Assembly (NCBI GenBank): GCA_014871385.1
Contig: CM026426.1
Coordinates: forward strand, 27,487,037 to 27,551,036
Length of the DNA: 64,000 nucleotides
Source: Ceratodon purpureus
Taxonomy: Eukaryota; Streptophyta; Bryopsida; Pseudoditrichales; Ditrichaceae
Direction of reading: 5' to 3'
Shown here: positions 47,220 to 58,237 of the stretch, piece after piece
How positions within the stretch are numbered: the first letter of the stretch is position 1
How the letters are laid out: each line of letters begins with the position of its first letter
Made by a program: the position numbers and the translations under genes
The notes under the pieces: generated by a model
What the model was told of the DNA's origin: nothing
The model's input: only the letters and a program-made list of their open reading frames with translations
Database searches by the model: none

Positions 47220-47478
47220 AATCTATATTTAAATGTATTCATGGCATTAGTACAGTCCAACTGTGCGTTGATATAAATAACAAATGCCACTTGTTGAAAT
47301 GACTGCTATTGTAACACAATGTAATAAATGTGAATGACAAAACCTTTATATTAAAATACGCAATACGAGATTTGTATTGCTGACTCACTACAAGGAAAAA
47401 TCCAATCACAAGAGACTAAGTATCCGCATGAACCACTGTCCACTATGCATACTCGAGACCATAATAGTAAAGTGCCTC

Positions 47479-50400
47479 CTACTTTTTGGCCAAGGGGTGT
47501 GTCAAGATTCCTTTCTCTGGGACTAGCTTGACTTCGTTGAAACTAAAGGTAGGCGCATGAATGAAAAGCTCGGCCTCCAGATCACGGTTGCAGAACTTTA
47601 AAATGATGTAATAAATGTGTTTACAGTATGAAAACTGTATCTTACCTCGAAACTTAGTCATCGTCTTCCTGAATGCTGGACAAGTGCAACTCGGGTAAGA
47701 TGTGATGGTGATTTGGTACTTTTGGATGTTCGAAGCAATGCCCGAATCTAGCCCGATGATGCAACCATGGCCTGGATGAGGTATCATGGTGACGGAACGG
47801 AGGCGAGCCTTGAGGGACTGAGAGGAGCCCATGGAGAGTCGCTGCGCGGGGTTAGGTCCAGTCGCTGTGCGTTTGACCATCTTCCCATCTCGCTTACCAT
47901 GGTAGCGGTCAGCTTCTGCTGGAATCGGCAACAAACCGAGATTTGCAAGAGGCGGAGCAAACGAGAAGAGCCGTCTTGGGGAGACTAGCTTCTTCGGCGG
48001 GAGTCGGAACCCTACAGCTTCAAGGGCGGGGATCTCTGTGAGCTTTAGGTTAGTATCTAGTTTTACGGGCCAGACCTCTGGAATCGGCGGCACTTCCTGG
48101 TCCTTCGAGTAGTGTGCTACCCACCTGCGCCTTGTGCCTTTCACGCAGCGCTCAATATCATCGAAGCAGAAGAAGAACTCCGTCCTCTCAACTGTGTTCC
48201 TGCGATAGTTAGTCCAAACTCCGATGTAGGTCGGTGCAGCAGTGAAGTTTGGGCCCCTGACGATTCTCTTGTGACAAGTTGGTCTGACAAGTTTTGTAAA
48301 GTCTTGCAATGTGCCACTCCTTCACATCGACCTTGGTTTTTTCAACAGCGTTGACATGGCGAACGCCTACCTCGTTCATAGGAGACGTTGGGGGCAAGTA
48401 AGCTTCTTGGGGGGGAGATTCTTGGGCTTCTTTTTCTTCAGAATCGTCCTCGACGATGATGGGCAGCTGGACAGGGCGAGGTCGATTGGCATGTCCTACA
48501 CCTCTAGGACGTGAGAAGTTAACCTTGTCTGGTCGATGTGACTCCTCGTCAGCTCCGATGGGAACGTCTGCCTTACGCTTTTGTGATCCAAACACCTCTG
48601 CACCCAGCATGACAGGCTGACACGTGCAGAAGTCATCTGCACTAGGCATATCCAGCATGGGATCTTCAATGACTACAGGATTTCTTGTGATCTTCGCCTT
48701 GCGTTTCGCCATTCAAAACTTGAGTTCCTTCTTCAAAGGTCCAGTTCCGCCTACATCACCTTTCAGGAACTGGTAGTAATTTACAACCTGCAGAAAGCCC
48801 CGAACATAATCGTCCACAGTGGCAACATAGAGGTCGCTGCCGTTGTTACCTGATGCTTGTAACCACTTATTGTGAACTGTTTTGGCGAGGTTACAGGTCG
48901 GCATCTCTGTGAGTTCTTCTTCAATAAATTTCTGCAGTTTAAACAAATACAGTAATTAGAATCGATTATAGAAGTGATGTGGATTAAGTTTATCTAAACA
49001 AAAAACAAGTACTGCAGCAGGGTTTAGTAGCATCATACCGCAGACATTAATCCACCCCACTGACGGTAGCGGTGGTGCCAGATTGCAAGCCAAGTCCCCA
49101 ATTTGGTTAGTCCCTTCTCTCCCACGACCCCAGTAGATATCTACCATGCTTGCAACGCGTGATAAAGAGTTTCCGCCTCTGTCAAACTCGTTGCTGTCCT
49201 ATACTGGTTGCACATCTTCTTGTGCTGTTCCCGAAGCTCTTCGGGGAAATACTTGTCAGTATACTGGACCATGTTCTAAGTCCAGTGGAACAAGCAAGAC
49301 CTTTCCCAATCCTCCATTTTGTCTTCTTTGTTGCCATTTCCATAGAGGATACGCACTGCATTCTAATTTGCTTGTGCATTGTCCGCCATGAACCCCTTGA
49401 AGTTTGGCGCTGCAACGCCATTCCTCTCCATAACGATGTTGAGGTTCTTCCAGAATACCAGTTGGGCCTCGCTGTCCTCAGTTTGCATGTCGCAACTTGC
49501 AATCGTCATGACGCCGCAGTACGTGGCGTGATATACATAGCAAGCCATCATGGACTACTTCCGTACACGCTTTACGTGGTCGAACATGATCCAAGCATTG
49601 TCAAGATCCCCACCAGGTTGCATTCTGGTGACCAAGTCAACACCACTACCTGGCCCAACTTCTGACATCTTGAAAACAAAGATCTTCTCTCTTTCAGCTC
49701 TTTGGCCCGGGAACTTGTTCTTCTGGATGAAGGCCCACAAACTGATCCCACCGAGTTTGGTGATGGCGTCCATCACATCGTACCTTCTTAATCGCTTGAA
49801 AGTCATCACCTTGTTGCGGATATTTTGGGAAGCCATGTCGTTGCACCGATCAAGTACAGGAATGAGCTCCTCCCTGCTCAGCTTCTTCGGTGGTGCGTCC
49901 TCAGGCTGTAGGAGGTAGTTCCCGATAAGAACCTTGCTGGCCTCCAAGACAACGGCGCTCTTCGTAGCCCGGGGAGTATTCTCCACCTGCTCTTCAATCA
50001 AGTTATTGATCTCTTCCTTAGTGTCTCTATAGTCCCCAAACTTCATTGGATGATTATGTGTTCCTTGATGGATACATGCCCTAGTCTGGTTGGATTTAGC
50101 TAGAACGTAATAAATCTTGGCTACGCATGTAGCGATACATGCAGGAGGTTCTTTACATACCTTGCAGACAAGTGTTGCATCCGCTAGAGGTGGTTGATCC
50201 AGTGTAAAAGCTTCGAGGGTACTACCCTCAAACTCAATCTCGTTTACCTCAACGATTCGAGGTCGACGGTTGAGAAATTCACATTCTTTGTTGACACAGT
50301 GCAGCCAACCAACGCAGCTGGAGTAGCGGAATGAGAGGCGGAACTCGTTAGTGATGTTGATAGTGATTGTCTTCGTCCTAACGTGGCCGTCGTAACGCTT

Positions 50401-51159
50401 GTCCATTCCCTTCATAGCCTTCGCTTGCGTCTTGGAAGCCCCGTCACCAACTCGAGGGAGCTTGAATATCACATTGTTGTTGAAGATCGCAGGTAAGTAC
50501 TCCACCTTCGCCTGTCTAACTGAGGAGAAATCTATTCTTTTCAGAATATTTTTCCTCCCATGTCTCTCGGCAAGTATCCTAATGAGTGGCAGTACATTGA
50601 CAGTCTCTTCCTTTGATGTCTGGGAGGTACTGGCACATTTGTCTGGTAGTGTAGTTGGCGTGCTAGATACTACAGACTATCTAGGCAAAGCAGGTGATGC
50701 TTTTAGGGGACTAGTCTCTTCATCTGAGGAGAGGGAGATGACTGGTGTTACATCAGGAGTGTCCAAGCCAGGCTCTACCTTAACCTTCACATCACGAGGC
50801 AAAGGAGTCTGAATAGTAGATGATCTACGAGGAGTTAGAATCTCAGTAGACGCCTGCATCTGGGACTCTATAAGACCATAAACTCTGTATCTACCAGGAT
50901 AAAGGTTCAAGAACCTGTTCTCGTCATCATCTTTCTCAGAAACCTGATCTAGCGTATGTGTAATCTCATTTGTCTCATCATCATAAATCTCTTCCTCTAA
51001 ACAAACAGTCTCCTCTCTAAAGTGAAATCTGAGGCTAAGGCGTTGTGCCGTCACAAGTTCCAAGCCATCCTCATCTACACATACTGTAAGTGGAATACCA
51101 ACACCATGTGCTCTGAGCACGGCCATGCCTAACACTCTGTCTCCAGGGAGATGAGCCAT
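47479..51159 (-). pseudogene. MULE-like transposase, element B (degenerate)
   Basis: Co-linear with the element A transposase from the start MAHLPGDRVLGMAVLR at 51159: ASTEILTPRRS; GMDKRYDGHVRTKTITINIT; SCVGWLHCVNKECEF; CKVCKEPPACIATC; RACIHQGTHNHPM; GGDLDNAWIMFDHVKR; MTIASCDMQTED and FKGFMADNAQAN (DDE-like core); LAIWHHRYRQWGG. A GT-AG intron spans 49038-48932. Then KFIEEELTEMPTCNL, TVDDYVRGFLQVVNYY, a charged linker with ESHRPDKV, and the SWIM module CTCPAFRKT...YCKHIYYII, ending at 47479. Breaks: TAG 50677, TAG 49555 (Trp in A), TAG at 49363-49365 and at 49276-49278, TGA 48713, and a frameshift near 48300. Zinc ligands are better preserved than in A (GTHNHP). The shared order over more than 1,000 residues makes A and B members of one family despite strong divergence. 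Confidence 0.78.
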
Positions 51160-51558
51160 TCTTTGCAGTAGGTATTGAGGTTACAACAATGCCACTAGAG
51201 GTAGATGTATAACTTGAGAGGAATAGTTCATCATTGTAGCTCTATTTATCCAGGACACTCTAACCATTTGTAACTTCTAAACGACAATAATTTCACATTT
51301 GTAGATGTAAAGCAATATCAATTATAGCTGTAAACAGATATGAAGCTGCCAGATGCAAATCGATCTTTTATGAGTCGTTATAATTCATGGTGGACATTTA
51401 CTTTAATAAAGACTGTTTTATTTTTAGAAACGGGCCGTTAAGGAGATTACTAAAACCTAGTTCTAATACTATCTTTTGATTTTTTGTTTCACAAATAGAA
51501 TTAGACTTATGCTACCTCTGCCCACGATCTACACGATCAATACTCCATTGAATATGGC
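51160..51558. promoter_or_regulatory. Divergent intergenic region of element B
   Basis: About 400 bp between the outward-facing transposase and ParB-like genes, mirroring 27937-28396 in element A. AT-rich, with no decisive TATA box; the bidirectional promoter role is inferred from gene layout only. Confidence 0.35.
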
Positions 51559-52776
51559 ATGGGCCCTACTACTACCATAGTGCAAAGGTATAGACATCTT
51601 CCTCGTCTCAAGAAGAAGTTAGCGATTCTAACAAGACATGTGAGCCCTTATTGTGTTAGGATAGTAGGATGCCTTCGTATAGAGGTTCTTGATATGCAGG
51701 CCCTAGTGAAGGCCAAGAAACGAAGAAGAGGAAGTCATTTTAGTACTAAAAGAGCGTTGATGGCTAGTCGGATGACGAAGGACAAGAAGAAGGAAACCGA
51801 GACTTTAGAAACTGCAGGATTGGCAAAGGTTTTAGATTACTCGTCTGCTGCGGAGACACCTTTAGTTGTTGTACCAGAAGATATTACCAAGCAGTACAAG
51901 AGGGGTGCTAGAAATAACGTGAAGAAAACAACTGAAGTTCAAGAAACCCAGAAGAACTCTCCAGAGGTATGTTGAGGAAATTGTCATTTCTTTGATGCGT
52001 GATTGCATGTGAGTCCCTCTCCTTTCCAGAATTCTTTTGAACAATTTTATAACACCCTTAGCAATTGCCCATAGACTCTTGAAGTTCATAATTCAAGCCA
52101 AGACTGCCATGATAATTCATTGAGTTCTTGGCACTCATGTCCTTTGAGTTGATTTGACGTTTTAAATATGTATGATTACTTGCGCTGCGCAATGTTTTGA
52201 TTATTATCAGTACCATAGCCGCCACGACAAGGCTATCCTACCCAAAGCTCTACCCAAGCCATCGTCTCCCTCTTAGTTATCCTAATTCGTCCCCTTGTTC
52301 TTCTTCTCCCCTCGCGGTCTCCTCTATTTCTGCACTGCTGGTCCTCGCTCTTTTTTGCCTGCTGATTTTCTTATCTTCGCCCCTTGCAGTCTCTCTTTAT
52401 TTCTACACTGTCGCGAGACGCCGTTCCTTTGCACTCTGTGGACTGTAAGCTGACCTACATTCAATGAGTTTTGTTTACCTGCGTGTCAATAAGCTATCTT
52501 GCGAGAAATTGTTAGGTTATCGGACAAAGTCCTATATGTTTTGCTAGTCGATGCAGATGATGGAGACTTAGTCTGGTCAGAAGATCCCCACGTCGTAGGG
52601 TATGGAAGAGGAGGATGAAGCTAGCCGCGGCTCGAAGGAGCCACAGTCGGGGAGTGGACAAATATACCTCAACCCTCAACACGACGACGAGGTTGAGATG
52701 GAGGATACTGATGAGCGAGGAGACGGCAACAATGAAGAAGCAGCGCAAGGCAAGAAAAAGGATGCTCTACCCGAAG

Positions 52777-53434
52777 GTATGTCATCTGCGTATTGTTTTA
52801 ATGTCATTGCCCGCGACGGCAGAGTCAGTTGGTGCCCAGAAACCGATGCCGGTACCGGCAGCGCCTTCTATGGCAACCTCGCGCATTCCACTCGCACAAC
52901 AATGCACATGTATTGAGCACCGAGGGTGCCCTAGAAGGCGACGCTCGTACCGGCATCAATTTCCGGGCACCGGTTGCCTCTGCCTTCCATGGCGCCTCTC
53001 AGGTTATCCCTTACCTTGCCCTTTTTCGCAAGTGTTTTCACCGCGAGCACGATGTGCCCGTGAAGCTGTCTCCGGTACCGACGCCCCTCCTTGGACAGTG
53101 ATTAGGAAGTGCCCGATGGTTTAGGGTTGCTTTTTGAGGGTATCGGCGATGCATCTTGGGCAGGTTGACTGCTGGGTTTGAGGGTTTTAGGCGTGTTGGG
53201 CTGCGAGGCTGCTATGCAGTGAAGCTGTTGGGCTGTTGGGGTGCAGAGACCTGGGGCCTTCAATAATGCGTTGCTGGTATCGGCATTACATTCTGGGCGC
53301 TCTGTTGAATTCGCTGCTGAGAATTTTAGGTGTTGCCCAGAAACATTGTCGGTATCGGCACCTTTGCAATGGTGTCTATGGTGCGTCTAACCTTACATCT
53401 ACAGCAACGGACTAATATCATCTCTACTGTGCAG
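52777..53434. repeat. Intron with scattered KpnI-type palindromes (element B)
   Basis: Contains TGCCGGTACCGGCA (52847-52860), TCCGGTACCGACG (from about 53071) and degenerate copies such as TGCTGGTATCGGCA (about 53275) and TGTCGGTATCGGCA (about 53348). These are weaker members of the family concentrated in 54789-55886. Confidence 0.7.
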
Positions 53435-54788
53435 TTCCATTGACAGAGCGTGAGGTCAATCAGATGCTCCATGACGTAGTTGCGAACCAGACGGTCAACA
53501 CCGCATCGAGGTTGGAGAGACTCAGATGGCAACCGAAGAACAAAGGCCGGCTCTTCATTCCCCTTTGTCGTATGATCTCGTTGCCCATGGTAAGACCTTA
53601 CTTGAAGAACGATGTATCAACTCTGCAGGTTCACTTCGTCAGAGATGGTTACATAGAGGACAACGGCTATTTCTACGTGGCTCTGGAGGATAACCACGGA
53701 CACACATCTGAGGTCTCACCTGCAATCGAAGAATCATGGTCAAAAGAATGGAAGGAGGTGAATGAGGATTCGAAGCGACCCTGCTTGCAGACGATGATCT
53801 GAAGGTCTTTTCGAAAAAGATGTTTGTGGTTTGGAATGGAAAGCACAAGTTGTAGGCTTGGTTGCCGATCATTGAGCAGTATCATGCTGGTGACATAAAT
53901 TGGCATTACCGAGTTGAGAGCGTTGTACTTGACCCCAAGGGTGAAATTCCATTGGTGCTCACAGCCCTTCACAAAGTGAACAGGTAAGTGTCGAATAATT
54001 TGATTTATCCGATAATGGTTAATATACTATTTGCTGGGATATGATCTTTAAATATTTCATTGTTGTGAATAAGTAGGAGGAACCAGAAATCGCATGTCTC
54101 TACAAACCTTGTGCACAGGCTCTATCGGATACAGAACATAGCTCCTCAGCCAGTGGAGTATTTCGAAGGACTTGTTTCGCGGTCCGTCATTGATGCTGCA
54201 AGAAAAAGCAGTCTGGAAAAAATCGGACCTGGTATACACTGTCAGTTGAAGCCCTGAACGCTGTTTTGCATCAGGTGCGAAGCTTTATAACCCCGCATTC
54301 ACTAGCTTTAAAACCACGCTTTTATTTTGTCTTTTCAATTGATATTAATTTATATTTAAATTAAACCACAGCACGAGATCGGGGAGGCTGCTCACGCCGC
54401 CCAACAGCGGTATCAGTTGGCTAATCCCAACCCGAGCCAATGGACCGAACGCTCAGCAGATGAATGGGCCACAAAGGCGGTCCAGAGGGTGGAGGACAAA
54501 TTAGCCGGGGAATTGAGGACGATGTTACCTATTGCTAATCCGAAGCACTCCTTCAAATTTCTTAAAGAAATTAAGCTGCACTATGAGAAGGCAGATGATA
54601 AGCCTGAGATGCAGCAGGAGAAGCTGTGGATGTTGGCGACCTCTGCAATGCCAGCAACAATGATGGTGAAGTGGCTCCAGATGTGGAACTCCTCGGAGGC
54701 AATCAGAGTTGCCCACAAGTTTCCGAAAGGTGGATTTTCAGTCGCGGTGTTTCTGCCATGGCTACATAAGGCTACATGGTGGGCTCAA

Positions 54789-55886
54789 GTGAGTACCTTT
54801 CAACTATATTGTCGGTTACTAGCATTGGTCTCTTAATCATCCGCCAGTACCGACGTTGCTATGTGGGCGCCCTCTGCTTATGCTATATGGTTGTTGATAT
54901 CTTGGTTCCTGCCGTCTGAGTGACTACTATGATTGTTTGAAGGCACTGCCGGCACCGGCGATGCTTTGAGAGCACCCGGGCAGTCAATGAGCAGGTCATC
55001 AAAGGAACCTGCTTGTTGACAGCATAGGAGCTCTGAGAGCACTGGCGGTGACTTCCAACCATTATAACAGTCACTCAGATGGCTATATGCATAGCCTTCT
55101 CGATGACTGACCAGGTGCTCTGAAAGCACCGCCTGTACCGGCAATGCCTTTGAAGCACCTTCACAGTCAAAGAGATGGCTGTCTACTTAGCCTTCTCTAT
55201 GACTGTTAGGGTCCTCCGAAGCCACCGCCGGTACCGGCGGTGCTTTCAGAGCTCCCGATCAGTCATCGACCAGGTTGTCAAAGCAATCTGCTCGTTGACT
55301 TCCCGGGTGCTCTGAAAGCACTGCCGGTACCGGTGGTGTCTTTGAAGAACCCTCGCAGTCAATGAGAAGGCTGTCCACTTACCCTTCTCATTGACTGTTA
55401 GGATCCTTCGAAGGTACCGCCGGTACCGCCGGTGCTTTCAGGGCGCTTGGATTGTCAACGAGCAGGTATTGTGACGACCGGCTCGTTGACTGCCCGGGTG
55501 GTTTGAAAGCACCGCCGGCATCGGCGGTACCTTTGAAGGACCCTAACAGGCAATGAGAAGGCAGTCCACGTTTGCCTTCTCATTGACTGCAAGGGTTCTT
55601 CAAAGGCACCGCCGGTACCGGCGGTGATTTCAGACCGCCCGGGCAGTCAACGAGCCGGTCGTCACAATACTTGCTCGGTGACTTTCAGGGCGCCTTGAAA
55701 GCACCGCCGGTACCGGCGGTGCGTTTGAAGCACCCTTACCATCAAAAGAAGGCTAAGTGGATAGCCTTCTCCGTGACCGTGAAGGTGCTTCAAACGCACC
55801 GCCGGTACTGGCGATGGATTTGGCAGGGGTAGCGGTTCGTCCATGTTGATTTCAAGAGATGCTAATTCTCATTTACTGTGTTGCAG
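54789..55886. repeat. Intronic hairpin array with the KpnI-type palindrome (element B)
   Basis: About ten copies of ACCGCCGGTACCGGCGGT or variants, for example 55224-55241, 55511-55528, 55608-55625, 55703-55720 and 55798-55815. Many extend to a ~30-bp palindrome (TGAAAGCACC...GGTGCTTTCA). Between them alternate further inverted repeats, such as CAGTCAATGAGAAGG paired with CCTTCTCATTGACTG, and GTCAACGAGC paired with GCTCGTTGAC. The single-stranded intron should fold into a row of stable hairpins. Confidence 0.9.
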
Positions 55887-56141
55887 TTGGCGATTGAGGC
55901 AGAGGAGCTTTTCAAGGGAGTGATTACAGTTCTCAGGGTGCAAGTGGATTACACACCGGATAATGGAGACCCGATCCATAACATATTCGACTACGTTAAA
56001 GCAATGAGATGTCAGCTCTGGGATAGTGCTTTTTTTAGAGTGTTGAGTGGAGACCTTGTCCATAAGAACAAGAACAAGAACCTTGTCCATAAGTCCAATG
56101 TTTCTACAATGACATTTATTGAGTCATTCAATCATATGTAG

Positions 56142-56710
56142 TATTTTTAAGCCGCGGCTATATAAACAACATTTTTTAACTGAATCATCAATTACAAGTC
56201 TGAAGTGAGAAGAGAGTGCTTGTAGTTCGATGAAATTTCTCCAAACATATAGCGAAGGTCATTGCGTCAGAAATTCTAGGAAGCAAATTACTTGAACATG
56301 TAATAAAAAGTGAGAGGTAATATAGGCTGCTGTAAAAATTAAGATTCCCATGTCAGAATTGTTCAAGGAATAAACTCGTCCTCACTTTCAACTGCACTGT
56401 GATCTATAAAACGACATCGTGTAGGATTGTATTTCAAACGAGGACTAGAGGATGCACTAGAACAATGGGATGAGTATTCAGCTAAGGCTTGAACTTGGTC
56501 CTCGACGTAACATGGAAGCCGCATGTCAAATGAGGTAGGGGACTGGTAATATCTCCAACTCTTTGCATTGGTCAGTCGTCGATTGCATAAAAAAAAATCA
56601 ACTTGTTAGAAATTGAATGACCAGTTTAAGCATACACTTACCGACAAAGGAACAAGACATACAAAGATATACAGACAAAGAAATACAACTTACTCACATA
56701 GACTAACGAT
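56142..56710. other. Junction between the two convergent element B genes
   Basis: No gene seen. It would hold both 3' ends if the ParB-like and methylase-like genes converge here. If element B suffered an inversion, one breakpoint should lie between about 56.0 and 56.7 kb. Confidence 0.4.
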
Positions 56711-58237
56711 TCATTGTTCAGGTGGAAGGTCATCGTCGTTGTCTGAAAGTTCTTTAGTGTGAGGCACCTCCTTCCCCACTGCTTTCGATGACGACGCCAT
56801 GAGCGATTGAAGCACCTGTTTGAAGATCTCCTTGTCGCTTTCCAAGGCCAAAATTGCCCGGTTGTATGCCTGGGCTGCCAAAATAGAAGCTCCTGCATAC
56901 AGTCATATTAGCATGTTAATAAAGAAGATGAGAAAAATGAATCGGTGTTGATTAAAACAAAGAAAGGAACACTCCTCTGACCTGTTCCAACTGTTAGGTC
57001 ACAAACGATACCATCCTCTGGACTAAGGCCCCCTATGAAAAGCTTCATAAGCGACACTTCTTTTTCTTTTGGACCCCTCCAGTAAATGTCTCCCTGTCGC
57101 TTAAGTGCCGTGTCTTCCATTAGAATATTTGGAATGACATCGTCTCTGGCCAGGTTTATCTTCTTAAACTTTGGCGGAGTTGTAATAACAAAATCCTTGG
57201 GCTTTTAGTCCATTGCCGTAGCATAGGAACGCACGAGCACAATAGCCTTGGATTTCAGAGTCTACACAGGGGTAAGTAAATGGAATTATCAGTGATTAAC
57301 AAAGGGTATAGAGACCTCGTAGGTTCCGCCGTTGCCCGCTTCGCTTTTGCGGTACCATACTGCCAAAGGCTTTGCCGGTACCGGCTGTGCCCTTCAAGCA
57401 CCTTCTTCTTTACTGCAGTTGCTAATTGCAGTCAAGGTGCAAGCGTGAAGAAATTGCTTGAAAGGCACCGCTGGTACCGGCAATGCCTTTGCGGCCTCAT
57501 TCTGGCCACCTCAGTGGTTGTCGAGATAGTCCAATTCAACCACTGCCTTGACCAGGGAGGGGCCGTAGAGGCATCGCCGGTACCGGCAGTGTCTGAGAAG
57601 CACCATATTCTCCAAGGCGTTGCATTGGAGAATATAGTGCTACAAAGGCAACGTCTGTACCAGCGATGCCTCTGCGGCCCCTCTGGGCATGCGATGGGCG
57701 TCGGGCTAGCCTAGCTAAGCCACAAGCAACACGACGTTCCAGGAGCATACTAAAACATGAAACAAGAGGTACGAATTAAATTACAGAAAGGAATGGTACC
57801 ATCTTAGAGGCGTCTGAGGGGTGAGTCTTATGAAGCGAGTTGTAGATGAGCCACTCGCTCTTCACTTGAAGATTGTTGTTATTTAAAAAAGCGCAAACTT
57901 CCTTCCTGATCTTGCTGCAGTCAGGGTAGAAGAGAAGTAGAGCACCGTCATCGTGAAAGTACTGCCCGCAAAATCCAATTGCGTACTTAACAAAGTCAGC
58001 AACCTTACTGTTCCAACGTAGGACTTCTCCAGGCCAGGATGAAACACCCAGAACAACTAACCCTTTGGGGTAATTGGCAATTGGCTTCTCTTTCAACTTC
58101 CCACCGAAGTAGAATTCCCTAGTGGATCGAACCAATATTTGAGTTTCTAGCAAATCTAACAACTTAGACCCAGAACCCAACAACCCAACAACCCAACATT
58201 CACCTTGACATGCCTTGTGATGCAAAAGGCGGCACAA
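56711..58237 (-). pseudogene. DNA-methyltransferase-like gene, element B (degenerate)
   Basis: Homologous to the C-terminal half of the element A fusion protein but on the opposite strand from the ParB-like gene. Exons: 58237-57800 (REFYFGGKLKEKPIANYPKG, LVVLGVSSWPG at the motif IV position, DDGALLLFYPDCSKIRKEVC, SEWLIYNSLHK), 57261-56982 (KAIVLVRSYATAMD, then LARDDVIPNILMED, PEDGIVCDLTVGTG) and 56892-56711 (ASILAAQAYNRAILALESDK, EIFKQVLQSL, acidic end). The last intron splits motif I (TVGTG/AS) at the same codon and phase as in A. One in-frame TAA (57205-57207) interrupts exon 2. The start codon is uncertain: upstream sequence matching the linker of copy A was not found. Neither copy keeps a canonical (D/N/S)PP(Y/F/W). 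Confidence 0.65.
57300..57700. repeat. Second intronic cluster of KpnI-type palindromes (element B)
   Basis: TGCCGGTACCGGCT (about 57373), ACCGCTGGTACCGGCAAT (from about 57467), ATCGCCGGTACCGGCAGT (from about 57571) and a decayed copy CTGTACCAG (about 57655) lie in the intron between exons 1 and 2 of the methylase-like gene, again separated by inverted repeats such as CACCATATTCTCCAA against TTGGAGAATATAGTG. Confidence 0.8.

Larger units (their letters stand above)
51559..56141 (+). pseudogene. ParB-like domain gene, element B (multi-exon, degenerate)
   Basis: Homologous to the 5' two-thirds of the element A fusion gene. Exons: about 51559-51966 (basic, Lys/Arg-rich), about 52557-52776 (acidic), 53435-53983, 54077-54274, 54372-54788 and 55887-about 56141. 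Exon 3 holds the ParB/sulfiredoxin-like part: LFIPLCRMISLPMVRPYLKN, GYFYVALEDN, then MFVVWNGKHKL. The DGxHR motif of copy A is here NGKHK, so a key Arg and Asp are changed. A frameshift near 53776, TAG at 53852 and a further shift near 54230 break the frame. Exons 4-5 match A (EIKLHYEKADDKPE against EIKNHYDKHL; LWMLATSAMP and WLQMWN against LLMVATAEATP and WLRMWN), which fixes the splice sites. After exon 6 the similarity to A stops; the methylase part is found inverted at 56711-58237. Confidence 0.65.
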
